Source: Streptomyces sp. NBC_01446 (GTDB lineage: Bacteria > Actinomycetota > Actinomycetes > Streptomycetales > Streptomycetaceae). Taken from it: DNA of 64,000 bases. This document shows positions 42,736 through 51,428 of the stretch, piece by piece. Below the pieces are notes generated by a model that saw only the letters and a program-made list of their open reading frames with translations, did no database searches and was not told where the DNA came from. Location of the stretch: the NCBI RefSeq assembly GCF_026340095.1, contig NZ_JAPEPO010000001.1:8142501-8206500 (forward strand), in the 5' to 3' direction. How positions within the stretch are numbered: position 1 is the stretch's first letter; every line of letters starts with the position of its first letter. Made by a program: the position numbers and the translations under genes.

Positions 42736-44278
42736 GTCGATCGAGGCATGGCTGGCCGGGCGGCAGGGGCACAGTACGCTCGGCTCGCAGGCCGAACGCG
42801 TGGTCCATGTCCTCGTCCGGGCACCGCAGTTCGCCACATACTCCTCGGCCCGCGAGGTCGCCGAGCGGGCGGGCGTCAATGTCTCCACCGTCGTAGGCAC
42901 CGCGCAGCAGCTCGGCTTCGAGGGCTGGACGGACCTGCGGCAGGAGCTGCGCGCGCTGTACCTCGGTTCCGTGGCCTCCGGCGATCTCGGACCGACGCCG
43001 GCCACCGACGCCGCCGCCCAGATGCTCCGCCGGGACGCGGTCAACGTGACCTCGCTCGCCACTGAGGAGAACCTCCGGGCGATCCGCGTCACCGCCCAGG
43101 CCATCAGGGCAGCGCGCCGCACCGTGATCGTCAGCTCTGGCAGCGGGGCCGGACCCGCCCATATCCTGGGCCACCTCGGCGCCATCATGGGCTACGACAT
43201 TCAGCTGGCCCTGGGCTCCGCCACCGCCGCGGCCGTCCAGGTCGCCGGGCTGCAGGAGGGCGACTGCCTGCTCACGTTCAATGTCTGGCGTCTCACGCGC
43301 GCCCTGCGCGGCCTGACCCGGATGGGCCACGAACGCGGCGCCACCGGCTGCGTCCTCACCGACCTGCCCTCCTCCCCGCTCACCGAGGACGCCGACCATG
43401 TGATCGTCACGCCCATCGAGGGAGTCGGGGGCACCGTCTCCCTCACCGCCATGGTCGCCGCCACCCAGGCGATCATCGGCGAACTCACCGACACCGAAAC
43501 GGGTCGCGCCTCCGGGCAGGTCCAGCAGGCGTGGAACGACCTCGACCTGATGGACGATCAGGTGTTGGCTGTCGGGTCTAAGTACGGCCCCTGCCGCCGA
43601 CGGTTCCCGCGCCGAAAGATTGCCGGACACAGGCAGTGCGCGGGACTCACCGCGCAGGCATGCTGGTGCCCTTCGGCAGAGACGGGGGCGTCAGTGGAAG
43701 CAAGCACAACCCGCAGCGTGACGCGTGCGCGCGTGGGATCGGGACTGGCGGTGGCTGTCCTTCTGCTGCCCCTCGCCGGCTACGGACTGGCCCGCACCGG
43801 GGCAGTCCCCGAAGACACACCGACCCTGCTCGCCCTGCTGTGCGGGATCATTGGCCCCGTCCTCCTCACCGAACTGTCCGAGGAACGAGCCCCGTTCCGG
43901 CACTCGTCGTCGCACCTGACCGCGCACACCCTGACCGGCGAACGCTCCGTCGACCTGAACCGGATCGCCACCGTCCGCCTGCTCACGACCTTTTCGTACG
44001 GCGGCCCGCACCGCACCCTGGTGGTGTGCGACGCCCATGGTGTGCGCCTGGGCATCACGACGAAGAGATCCCGCGGGAAGCTTCGCCGAGCGATCGAGAA
44101 GGCCGACGCGAACGCCGCGCGAGGAGTCCCCCGCCCCCGGGTGAGCCGAGCGGCCCGGGCATACCTGGGCCTTGCCCCGGGACGAGGGCTCGTCGTCCAC
44201 ACGGTTCTCGCCTTTCTGCTTCTGACGACGTCCGTGAGCCTGTACGTGGTCGTTGCGCTCCGGCTCGGCGGGCAATGA
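42734..44278 (+). CDS. MurR/RpiR-family (HTH_6 + SIS) regulator reading through into a membrane protein, 514 aa
   Basis: Residues 1-80 form the RpiR helix-turn-helix (ATYSSAREVAERAGVNVSTVVGTAQQLGFEGWTDLRQEL) and about 115-265 a SIS sugar-phosphate-binding domain (RTVIVSSGSGAGPAHILGHL, GLQEGDCLLTFNVWRLTRAL, EDADHVIVTPI). The usual end of this family, LDLMD-type, is reached at about 43558, but no stop follows. About 45 Cys/Arg-rich residues without family character continue in frame into a separate membrane-protein gene (43694-44278). A lost stop through recombination or mutation is the likeliest cause. The regulator part looks functional; its normal targets are amino-sugar or sugar-phosphate genes. 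Confidence 0.65.
   Translation: MSIEAWLAGRQGHSTLGSQAERVVHVLVRAPQFATYSSAREVAERAGVNVSTVVGTAQQLGFEGWTDLRQELRALYLGSVASGDLGPTPATDAAAQMLRRDAVNVTSLATEENLRAIRVTAQAIRAARRTVIVSSGSGAGPAHILGHLGAIMGYDIQLALGSATAAAVQVAGLQEGDCLLTFNVWRLTRALRGLTRMGHERGATGCVLTDLPSSPLTEDADHVIVTPIEGVGGTVSLTAMVAATQAIIGELTDTETGRASGQVQQAWNDLDLMDDQVLAVGSKYGPCRRRFPRRKIAGHRQCAGLTAQACWCPSAETGASVEASTTRSVTRARVGSGLAVAVLLLPLAGYGLARTGAVPEDTPTLLALLCGIIGPVLLTELSEERAPFRHSSSHLTAHTLTGERSVDLNRIATVRLLTTFSYGGPHRTLVVCDAHGVRLGITTKRSRGKLRRAIEKADANAARGVPRPRVSRAARAYLGLAPGRGLVVHTVLAFLLLTTSVSLYVVVALRLGGQ
43694..44278 (+). CDS. Small membrane protein of unknown function, 194 aa
   Basis: A GTG at 43694 preceded by GACGGGGG can start this protein independently of the upstream regulator frame. 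It has two hydrophobic segments near the N-terminus (LAVAVLLLPLAGYGLART and TLLALLCGIIGPVLLTE), a cytoplasmic middle (HTLTGERSVDLNRIATVRLLTTFSYGG, a PH-like pattern with VVCDAHGVRLGI) and a last helix VHTVLAFLLLTTSVSLYVVVAL. It resembles Streptomyces membrane proteins of unknown function. Confidence 0.6.
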   Translation: MEASTTRSVTRARVGSGLAVAVLLLPLAGYGLARTGAVPEDTPTLLALLCGIIGPVLLTELSEERAPFRHSSSHLTAHTLTGERSVDLNRIATVRLLTTFSYGGPHRTLVVCDAHGVRLGITTKRSRGKLRRAIEKADANAARGVPRPRVSRAARAYLGLAPGRGLVVHTVLAFLLLTTSVSLYVVVALRLGGQ

Positions 44279-44314
44279 GATCTGGGGGAGCACCTACCTT
44301 CCGTACCGCATGAC

Positions 44315-44470
44315 GTGCTTAAACGGCAACTCGGCCCGGAGAAAGTGAAGTTCGCTCCCGAGGACTGGACCGTGCTCGCCGCACTCCTCGCGCCCCTGCC
44401 CCACGAGGTGCTGCGCCGTCTGCGCCTGCCGGTACGGCCGGACACGGTCCTGCGGTGGCCTGCGCCGGCG
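44315..44470 (+). pseudogene. Integrase/transposase N-terminal fragment
   Basis: LKRQLGPEKVKFAPEDWTVLAALLAPLPHEVLRRLRLPVRPDTVLRW is typical of the N-terminal region of Streptomyces integrase-core (rve) proteins, where a 'WHR' motif follows. Here it is cut off after the Trp and continues into unrelated low-complexity sequence. Confidence 0.6.
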
Positions 44471-45102
44471 GCGTCGACGAACTCGGCGACGCCGCCGGAT
44501 GAATCGACCGGCGCCGCCGCGGCAGAGCTGGTGCGGGCTGGTGCCGGGGCGTCGCCGCGGCATACTTCGGTGTTCAAATCTCCGCACGCTTGCTCCTGGT
44601 GCTGGCCGCGCTCGGAGTGTCCTCGATCGTGCTGTTGGATCTCGTGATCCGTTTCCAGGGCAGGAAGGACGGCGCCACATGGTCGTCGCTGTCACCGTTC
44701 TCGCTGCACGGGATCTCGGTACAGACACTGCTGCTTTCGGTGGGCGTCGCGCAGCGTATGGAGCTTGGGCGGCGACTTGCTGACATGCGTTGACGAGGCC
44801 ACTGAGAGCGGTCGACGACGCCGTGCTCGCGGTGGTCACCGGCTCGTTCGTACACGTCGATGTGGGGCAGAGCGGGGAGATCGTCGTTACGGGGGACAGT
44901 TGGGCGGCGAGCAACTGGGACGACTCCCGGCTGCCCCGTCGAGGAGGTTCTTGCCGCGGCGCGGGCCGGGCACTCTCCTTACGCTCTCGTGCGAGGGGCG
45001 GCCTGGGATGACGGCCGTAGCGCGGGGGAGTTCCTGCCGAAGTCGGACGCTGTCGAAGCGCTGCCGATGCTGTCGGCAGTGAGAGCTCTCGTCCGCCGAC
45101 CC
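44471..45102. other. Degenerate stretch between integrase and PucR remnants
   Basis: A frame at about 44590-44793 (SSIVLLDLVIRFQGRKDGATW, VQTLLLSVGVAQRMELGRRL) has two hydrophobic segments and might be the end of a small membrane-protein gene. A following piece (VDDAVLAVVTGSFVHVDVG) is also coding-like. Neither has a clear start or family, so both are treated as remnants. Confidence 0.3.
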
Positions 45103-45235
45103 GGTCCGGCATGCCTCCAGGGCCAGGGTGAGGTCCACCAGATCGCGCGGGTGGTCCAGCAGTCGGCCGGTCAGCCGTTCGAGGCGGCGCAGCCGGTTGA
45201 GTACGGTGTTGCGGTGGCAGTACAGCATTCACCGG
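45103..45235 (-). pseudogene. PucR/CdaR-type regulator, C-terminal helix-turn-helix remnant
   Basis: MLYCHRNTVLNRLRRLERLTGRLLDHPRDLVDLTLALEACR is the diagnostic C-terminal HTH_30 of PucR-family activators, which begins with the H-R-N-T-V motif. The rest of the protein (300 or more residues) is absent. Confidence 0.65.
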
Positions 45236-45803
45236 CCTGGCCGGAGGGTGCTGAGCAGGTGCCGGCGTCGTCTTATCGCACCCGGCACCCCGGCTTGCGA
45301 CGCTCCGGGGGTAGGGGGCGGCGCGGCACACCCAAAGCTGTGTCGGGCGGGGAACGGGCGCGGGTGCGTTGTGTGGCGTAGGTGGTTCCTGCAGCAGTAG
45401 GCGGCGGCCTGAGGTTGTCCGCGGCTCGCTCGTCGAGTGCGTCATTCAGCACCTCATTTCATCGAACGAAACATCGACGAGCGAGCCCTGGGCTTGGCTC
45501 TAATGAGTCACAGCACGTCATGCCGGTAGAAGCGAGGCGGTGCTGGAGCTCCACCGGAGATTCAACACCTTCTTGCAGCAGTCTTTCGATATCGTTCGGA
45601 ACCATGCCACCATGCAGCGGGCGGCGGCGCCTTCGATCTCGACCCAAGTGATGACGGTTGGCCGTTGTGGCTTACGGCTGCATCATATGACGGCGCCGAG
45701 CGTGTGCCATCCGGGCACTCCGGCCGAAGCAGGCGCAGGCGCCTCGCTTCGCCCCGTGTCGACCGCCACCCGACCTGCAGTCCCATGATGTCGAAGGGTT
45801 GAA
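45236..45803. other. Gene-free region upstream of the polysaccharide lyase
   Basis: No supported gene. Base composition is less GC-rich than the surroundings, as expected of a long regulatory region. It holds the TTTC-N7-GAAA site at 45457-45471, similar to sites before the local regulator and the ABC transporter. Because that site is 330 bp from the lyase start, other promoter elements must lie between. Confidence 0.45.
45457..45471. promoter_or_regulatory. Candidate operator of the sugar-locus regulator
   Basis: TTTCATCGAACGAAA has TTTC/GAAA arms and the half-site AACGAAA that recurs before the ABC transporter gene (49945-49966). Confidence 0.4.
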
Positions 45804-46646
45804 ATGATCAAGCTTCGCATGGTAGCGACGACACTCTGCGCGGGAGCGCTGGCCGTTCCATTCCTGCTGTCGCAGGCCCAGGACGCTGATGCGCAAATGA
45901 CCTCGCACGTCACGTCGGAGGTCGCACAAGACGCCGCAGAAGCGCTTCGGGTGGACTACGAGAGCGGAACCCTGAACTCAGGGGTCGAAGGCCTGACCAC
46001 CACACACGCGACAGCACCGGACGCGTCCGGCGTCGTACAGCCCGGGCACGCAGGCTCGTACGCGGTCCAGCACAAGGTGACGCTCGGCGATCCGGCGTAC
46101 GAGTCCAACGGCGCGCCACGCAGCGAGAGCGCGACGGACCTGCTTGAAGCAGGGCAGTTCAACGTGGGCGACATCCAGCGCTACGAGTTCAGTGTGCTGC
46201 TCAAGGACTGGAAGCCGTACGAGCCGGGAGACAGCGAGTCGGGCGACATCATCTTCCAGGGCAAGTACGCGGGCGGCAATGTCCCGGCGTTCTACCTCAT
46301 GACGAAGCGCAACGAGGTGGCGTTCCGGTCGCCGCACCTGAACAAGCAGACGACAGTCGTGCCGGACCTCCGTCCCTACATCAACAAGTGGATGAACTTC
46401 CGCGTGGACGCGCGCTGGACCACCGACGAGACGGGCTACTTCAAGGTCTCCGCGCAGCTCCCGGGGCAGGCGGACTACACGCAGATCTTCTCGTACGACA
46501 ACGTGCGCACCTACCAGCCGGAGAACCCTGCCGACCACGGCTACATCAAGTGGGGGCTCTACCGTCCCTCGGAATCGATCGAGAACGGCGACGTACCCAC
46601 GCGGATCGTCCAGCACGACGACATCCGCATCTTCGACCTGTCGTGA
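45804..46646 (+). CDS. Secreted polysaccharide lyase (heparin lyase I / glucuronan lyase-like fold), 280 aa
   Basis: An N-terminal signal peptide (MIKLRMVATTLCAGALAVPFLL, cleavage likely near AQA/DAQ) precedes a beta-jelly-roll domain. Motifs RYEFSVLLKDWKPYEPGDSESGDIIFQGKYAGG, NKWMNFRVDARWTTDETGYFKV and YIKWGLYRPSE match the Polysacc_lyase (PF14099-type) family, which includes heparinase I and PL20 glucuronan lyases. It should cleave an acidic polysaccharide outside the cell. A regulator, ABC importer, propeller protein and dehydrogenase downstream form a matching uptake and catabolic system. The exact substrate is not determinable. Confidence 0.75.
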   Translation: MIKLRMVATTLCAGALAVPFLLSQAQDADAQMTSHVTSEVAQDAAEALRVDYESGTLNSGVEGLTTTHATAPDASGVVQPGHAGSYAVQHKVTLGDPAYESNGAPRSESATDLLEAGQFNVGDIQRYEFSVLLKDWKPYEPGDSESGDIIFQGKYAGGNVPAFYLMTKRNEVAFRSPHLNKQTTVVPDLRPYINKWMNFRVDARWTTDETGYFKVSAQLPGQADYTQIFSYDNVRTYQPENPADHGYIKWGLYRPSESIENGDVPTRIVQHDDIRIFDLS

Positions 46647-46695
46647 CGTGAATCCGCAGGCTCGATCCGCAGACTCAACACATCGAGGAGCACAC

Positions 46696-48717
46696 ATGAC
46701 CGACAGTTCTTCCCTGAGCAGGCGCCGACTGCTCCAGGCCGGTGGCGCGTTGGGGCTGGCGGCGGTCGCCGAATCCCTCGTCGCCACGCAGGCTCATGCC
46801 GCGGACGATGCGGGGCCCGCAACCGTGGTGACCGATCTGGGCCCGGGCCTTGTCCAGTTCTCGCTGATGAGCGGGCTCCTGGTCGGTGACATCGTCTACA
46901 TAGGGTCACGCAACCTGAACCCGCCCAGCGTGATCGGGTTCCATCTCCCGAGCCGCAAGGTCGTCTCGCACACCACCTTCGACGCAGGGCCCGAGCCCTC
47001 CATCCAGGCGCTCGCCGCGGACTCCACCGGCAGGTATCTCTACATCGGCTTCCTGGTCAAGGCCGACCAGGGCAAGCCGAACCTCTTCCGATGGGACCTG
47101 AAGACGCCGGACAAGCCCGCCGTGGCCATCGGCAGGACCGAAGACCGCGACATCCGCGATCTGGCGGTCGCCCCCGACGGCATGGTCTACGCCGTGGGCG
47201 GCGCCCCGGGCAAGGCGCCCGTCCTGTGGGAGTACGACCCCGCCACTGGCACCGTCACCGACCGGGGCACCCCCGACCCGAAGGCGACCCTGGCCAGGGC
47301 GGTCGCGGCCTCCGACACTACCGTCTTCTTCGGCGCGGGCAGCGTCCTCGCCGGCGGAGGTGGCGCGAGCAAGGCGTCTCTGTTCGCCTTCGACCGAGAG
47401 ACACACACGTTCACCTCCGTCGTGCCCAAGGAGATGGAGAAGGACCCCAGCCTGCGGGAACTCACTGTCACGGACGGGCACTTGGTCGTCGGCACTTCGG
47501 GCGCGGTCGATCCCGCGAAGTTCGCCGTGATGGACCTGAAGGACCTCTCCTCGTACACCGTGGTGCCCACGGACGGCACGACGGTCAAGTCGTTCGCCGC
47601 CGACGAAGAGCGCATCTACTTCGCCTCGGACACGGGCGTGAAGGCCTACTCGAAGGCGGACAAGACGATTTCCGCGGTCGAGTTCGACGGGCCCGACCTC
47701 GGCGAGATCTGGGGTGTGGACCACGTCGACGGAAAGCTGGCGGTCGTTTCGGGCTACGGCTTCGTCGCCGAGATCGATGTGTCGGCCCGTACGTCGGTGA
47801 TCACCGACCTGCACGACGCGGGTGCGGTCGCCGGGGCGCAGGCGGGCATGGGGATCGCCGCCGGCCGCGGGTACGTCTACCTCGGCGGCAACGGCGCCAT
47901 CGCCCGGCACAATCTGAAGACCGGCGAGGTCGTCAACCTCCAGGCGCCCGGCGAGGCCAAGGACGCCGAAGTGATCGAAGGCGTCCTGTACACCGGCCAG
48001 TACAACGCGCAGGGCATCTGGCGGTACGACCCCGCCAAGCGACAGCAACCGCGGCAGACCGCGCACTTCCCCAGTGAGCAGAACCGGCCGCTGGACCTCT
48101 CGTGGGACCCGTACAACAAGCTGCTCCTCGTCGGTGTGCAGTCCGACACCGAGGGCGGCGGCGCCCTGTGGACGTACTCCCCCAAGACCGGGAAGTCGGC
48201 CTCCTACGTCAATCCGATCGACGACGTCCAGCTTGTCCGGGCCGTGGTCAACCGGGACGGCATCGCCTATCTGGGCGGCGACAACGCCTCCCAGGAGGGG
48301 CCGCGCGCCACGATCGTCGCTGTCGATCCGGTCACCGGCAAGGAGAAGTGGCGCGTCGATACGCAACAGTCCGCCGGGGTGGCGGCCCTGGCGGTGCAAG
48401 GACGAAACCTCTACGGACTCACTACGGCGGGCAAGTTGTTCGTCATCGACGTGAACACCCGGAAGACGGTGCACACCGCCGATGCGAGCAGTGTCTCCAA
48501 GGGCTTCGCCGCGATGGTCGTCAACCGTGGCGTGGTCTACGGCGTCTCGGACACCACGCTCTTCCGCTTCCACCCGAAGACGTTCGCCCTCACCACCGTC
48601 GTAGCAGGCATCAACGGCGCCTGGTACAGCGGCCCGCACGTCAACGTCCACGGGGGCCGGCTCTACACCCTCCGCGACCACAACCTCGTCGAGGTCGACG
48701 ACAGGCCGTCGCGCTGA
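46696..48717 (+). CDS. Tat-exported beta-propeller protein (PQQ-like repeats), 673 aa
   Basis: The N-terminus SLSRRRLLQAGGALGLAAVAESLVATQAHA is a twin-arginine signal with an AxA cleavage site near residue 34. The rest consists of repeated propeller blades such as LFRWDLKTPDKPAVAIG, VLWEYDPATGTVTDRG, GIWRYDPAKRQQPRQTA and TIVAVDPVTGKEKWRVD. No catalytic motif is obvious; some propellers in lyase loci bind or cleave oligo-uronides. It lies 49 bp downstream of the lyase on the same strand and is probably co-transcribed with it, acting outside the cell on the same polymer. ATG 46696 follows GAGGAG. Confidence 0.75.
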   Translation: MTDSSSLSRRRLLQAGGALGLAAVAESLVATQAHAADDAGPATVVTDLGPGLVQFSLMSGLLVGDIVYIGSRNLNPPSVIGFHLPSRKVVSHTTFDAGPEPSIQALAADSTGRYLYIGFLVKADQGKPNLFRWDLKTPDKPAVAIGRTEDRDIRDLAVAPDGMVYAVGGAPGKAPVLWEYDPATGTVTDRGTPDPKATLARAVAASDTTVFFGAGSVLAGGGGASKASLFAFDRETHTFTSVVPKEMEKDPSLRELTVTDGHLVVGTSGAVDPAKFAVMDLKDLSSYTVVPTDGTTVKSFAADEERIYFASDTGVKAYSKADKTISAVEFDGPDLGEIWGVDHVDGKLAVVSGYGFVAEIDVSARTSVITDLHDAGAVAGAQAGMGIAAGRGYVYLGGNGAIARHNLKTGEVVNLQAPGEAKDAEVIEGVLYTGQYNAQGIWRYDPAKRQQPRQTAHFPSEQNRPLDLSWDPYNKLLLVGVQSDTEGGGALWTYSPKTGKSASYVNPIDDVQLVRAVVNRDGIAYLGGDNASQEGPRATIVAVDPVTGKEKWRVDTQQSAGVAALAVQGRNLYGLTTAGKLFVIDVNTRKTVHTADASSVSKGFAAMVVNRGVVYGVSDTTLFRFHPKTFALTTVVAGINGAWYSGPHVNVHGGRLYTLRDHNLVEVDDRPSR

Positions 48718-48760
48718 GCGGCCGCTGTCCCTTCATGAATACCCGTGATCCAAGCCGATG

Positions 48761-48799
48761 TTGACCTTTGATTGATATCTTTCGGTTATCGAGTGAAAG
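48761..48799 (+). promoter_or_regulatory. Promoter and operator of the sugar-locus regulator gene
   Basis: TTGACC (48761-48766) and GGTTAT (48784-48789) are spaced 17 bp, and the inverted CTTTC/GAAAG arms of CTTTCGGTTATCGAGTGAAAG (48779-48799) cover the -10 region. This layout predicts direct autorepression. Confidence 0.55.
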
Positions 48800-48834
48800 A
48801 GGACTACTCACTCGCTACCGAGAGGGGACTGAAG

Positions 48835-49926
48835 GTGTTGGCTGATGAGCGGCGGCAAGCGATCCTGCGCGCGGTGGAGCGCGAAGGTTCGATCACGGTG
48901 AAGGAACTGGCGGCGGAGATGGGCGTCTCCGCCGTCACCTTGCGCCAGGACGTACGGGAACTGGCAGGCCGGGGACTGCTCACTCGTGTGCACGGCGGTG
49001 CGAGGGCGCTGGTTCCCGCGGCCGACGTGCCGGCAGCGGAGTCTCCGGCCCCGGCCCCGCCCGCCGCGGGGGAGCGTTACGTGGTCGGGTTGGTGGTGCC
49101 TCCTGGCGGCTACTACTACGCAGAGGTGATCCGCGGCGTTCAGGACGCGGCCCGCTCGCGCGGTGTCCGCGTCGTGCTGGCCGTGTCGGGTGAGTCTCTT
49201 GCGGAGAACCAGGAGCAGGTCCGCCACCTGATGGCCGGCGGCATCGACAGCCTGCTCCTGATGCTGCACCCGGGCCTGCGCCCTCTGGACGAGGCCGAGC
49301 AGTGGCTGAGCGGCCTTGAGGTGCCTGCTGTCCTGGTGGAGCGCCGGGCGGGGCTACGGGCCGGCCGGCTTGAGCAGGTGGCTTCCGACCACGCCTACGG
49401 TGCGGCGCTGGCGGTACGTCACCTCGCTGGGCTGGGATACGAGAAAGTGGCCCTGGTCGCCAGGGCCGAGAGCCCGAACACGGCTCTCCTCAGTGCTGGA
49501 TATGCCGAAGCCGTGGAGGCCATGGGTCTGACGCCGGGGCCGGAGTACCGCATCACCACTTCTGGTGCTGCGGCTTTGGCCGACGCGCGTTTCGAGGAAG
49601 TGGTCCAGGCCGTGGAAGCCGGTGAGGTGCGGGCGGCGTTGGTGCACAACGACATCGATGCCATCGCTCTCGTCGGCATTCTGCGCGCTCGGGGGCTGCG
49701 TGTGCCGGAGGATCTGGCCCTGGTCACCTACGACGACGAGGTCGCCGAGTTGAGCGAGGTCCCCCTCACCGCGGTGGCTCCTCCCAAGCAGGCGGTGGGG
49801 GCGTGGGCCCTGGACCTGGCGGTACGCCGGCTGTCCGACCCCTCCACGCCACTGGCCGAGATTCTGCTGCGCCCGGAGCTGAGGGTGCGTGCGTCCTGCG
49901 GCGCCGACCGCCGGACCAGCGCCTGA
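48835..49926 (+). CDS. DeoR-type HTH / LacI-type sugar-binding hybrid regulator, 363 aa
   Basis: The first 60 residues form a DeoR winged helix (VLADERRQAILRAVEREGSITVKELAAEMGVSAVTLRQDVRELAGRGLLTRVHGGA). After a Pro/Ala linker a periplasmic-binding-protein-like LacI effector domain follows (residues about 90-350; VGLVVPPGGYYYAEVIRGV, VASDHAYGAALAVRHLAGLGYEKVALV, ALVHNDIDAIALVGILRARGLRVPEDLALVTYDD). GTG 48835 is chosen as it has GAGAGGGG 8 bp upstream and lies clear of the operator; GTG 48793 is a longer alternative. It probably represses the locus until a sugar from polysaccharide breakdown binds. Confidence 0.85.
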   Translation: MLADERRQAILRAVEREGSITVKELAAEMGVSAVTLRQDVRELAGRGLLTRVHGGARALVPAADVPAAESPAPAPPAAGERYVVGLVVPPGGYYYAEVIRGVQDAARSRGVRVVLAVSGESLAENQEQVRHLMAGGIDSLLLMLHPGLRPLDEAEQWLSGLEVPAVLVERRAGLRAGRLEQVASDHAYGAALAVRHLAGLGYEKVALVARAESPNTALLSAGYAEAVEAMGLTPGPEYRITTSGAAALADARFEEVVQAVEAGEVRAALVHNDIDAIALVGILRARGLRVPEDLALVTYDDEVAELSEVPLTAVAPPKQAVGAWALDLAVRRLSDPSTPLAEILLRPELRVRASCGADRRTSA

Positions 49927-49944
49927 TCATGTGATGCCATATTG

Positions 49945-50003
49945 CTTCGTTTCTAACAAACGAAAGTGAATCCATTGACTAGCTGTCGTCTGTAACGAAT
50001 GAT
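49945..50003 (+). promoter_or_regulatory. Operator and probable promoter of the ABC transporter operon
   Basis: TTCGTTT (49946-49952) and AAACGAA (49958-49964) form a perfect 7-bp inverted repeat with a 5-bp spacer. It lies just upstream of TTGACT (49975-49980), N17, AATGAT (49998-50003), and the substrate-binding protein starts at 50040. Confidence 0.6.
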
Positions 50004-50039
50004 TGCGGTGACACCCAAGCGAACGATCGGTGGCACATC

Positions 50040-51344
50040 ATGTTTCGTAGACGTCTGACGGCGATGGTCTGTTCTGTCGCGGCACTCGGCCTGCTGGCCA
50101 CGGGATGTGGCGGCACGGACAACGGAGGATCCGCGGCGGAGAAGAAGACCGGCGAGGTCACCTTCTGGTCCTTCGTCAAGGGTTCCGACAAGGTGGCTGA
50201 GGCCTTCAACCGGACGCATCCCGACATCAAGGTGAACTTCGAGACGGTGCCGTCGGGCCAGGAGTACTACTCCAAGCTCTCGAACGCCGTGAAGGCCGGT
50301 ACCGTCCCGGACGTTGCGGTGGTCGAGTACCCCCAGCTGCCGGAGTTCGCCACTCAGGGCAAGCTGGAGAGCCTCGACGGAACTCTTGGCCCCTTGGTGG
50401 ACAAGCGCTTTCCGCAGTCGACAAGGAAGTTGGTCCAGCTGGGGGGCAAGACGTGGGGTGTACCCCGCGACGCCGCGCCGCTGATGCTCTACTACCGCAA
50501 CGACTTCTTCAAGACGCACAAGATCGACGTCCCCAAGACGTGGGCCGAGTACCGGAACATGACCGAGCGGGTGAAGAAGGCCGACCCGAAGGCCCGCGGC
50601 GGGGTCCTGTACACCGACAACCCGGGACTGCTGAGCGCCCTCACCTGGCAGGCCGGATCACAGTGGTTCTCCACGAAAAAGGACGCCTGGAAGGTCTCGC
50701 TCGACGACGCCCCCTCCCGGAAGGTGGCCGACTTCTGGGGCGACCTCGCCCGGAAGGACCTCGTCAGCTCACTGAGCTCGCTCGACCCGTTCTGGACGAG
50801 CGTCCAGCAGAACCGGACCGTCGCCTACGTCTGCGCGAGCTGGTGCGCAGGAGCGCAGCAGGCAACCGTCGCCGACCAGAAGGGCAAGTGGGCCGTGGCC
50901 CCGGTGCCGACCTGGGACGGCAAGCCGGCCTCCGCGATGTACGGCGGCTCATCCTTCGTCGTCCCGAAGGGTGCCAAGAACAGCGGCGCCGCCGCGGAGT
51001 TCATCAAGTGGATCACCACCGACCCCGTGGGCATGAAGGCGTGGGTCTCCTCCGGCACCAGCAGCATGTTCCCGGCCGACCCCGAGCTCGTGCCGGTCAC
51101 CAAGTCCGCTTTCCCCACTGACTACTTCGGCGGCCAGGACGTATACGCCGTGGGCAGCAAGTCGTACGACGCGGTCGTGCCCGGATGGACGTGGGGCCCC
51201 GTCATGGGGACCACGAACACCGCCATCATCGACCAACTCCCGAAGGTCGCCGAGGGCAACGTGAAGCTCTCCGACGTCCTCACCGGCGCGCAGAAGGCCA
51301 CCGTCAAGGACATCCAGCACCGCGGTATGACGCTCGCCCCGTAG
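50040..51344 (+). CDS. Sugar ABC transporter substrate-binding lipoprotein, 434 aa
   Basis: The lipobox LLATGC lies at residues 18-23 after a positive and hydrophobic signal, so Cys23 is the lipid-modified N-terminus. The mature protein has the cluster-B sugar-binding pattern (EVTFWSFVKGSDKVAEAFNRTHPDIKVNFETVPSGQEYYSKL, PDVAVVEYPQLPEFATQGKLESLD, KTWGVPRDAAPLMLYYRNDFF). It captures oligo- or monosaccharides and passes them to the two permeases that follow at 51429 and 52322. The operator upstream puts it under the local regulator. Confidence 0.9.
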   Translation: MFRRRLTAMVCSVAALGLLATGCGGTDNGGSAAEKKTGEVTFWSFVKGSDKVAEAFNRTHPDIKVNFETVPSGQEYYSKLSNAVKAGTVPDVAVVEYPQLPEFATQGKLESLDGTLGPLVDKRFPQSTRKLVQLGGKTWGVPRDAAPLMLYYRNDFFKTHKIDVPKTWAEYRNMTERVKKADPKARGGVLYTDNPGLLSALTWQAGSQWFSTKKDAWKVSLDDAPSRKVADFWGDLARKDLVSSLSSLDPFWTSVQQNRTVAYVCASWCAGAQQATVADQKGKWAVAPVPTWDGKPASAMYGGSSFVVPKGAKNSGAAAEFIKWITTDPVGMKAWVSSGTSSMFPADPELVPVTKSAFPTDYFGGQDVYAVGSKSYDAVVPGWTWGPVMGTTNTAIIDQLPKVAEGNVKLSDVLTGAQKATVKDIQHRGMTLAP

Positions 51345-51428
51345 TCGCGAAACCCCTGGTGAGCCAGTGCCGGCACCGCCAGCACCCGGCTCACCCGCAC
51401 TTTCCCGCTCTCATTGAGGAAGGCCGGT

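Noticed and set aside
46906..48681. A 591-codon minus-strand frame
   Set aside because: Antisense to the propeller protein, which has a Tat signal and blade repeats.
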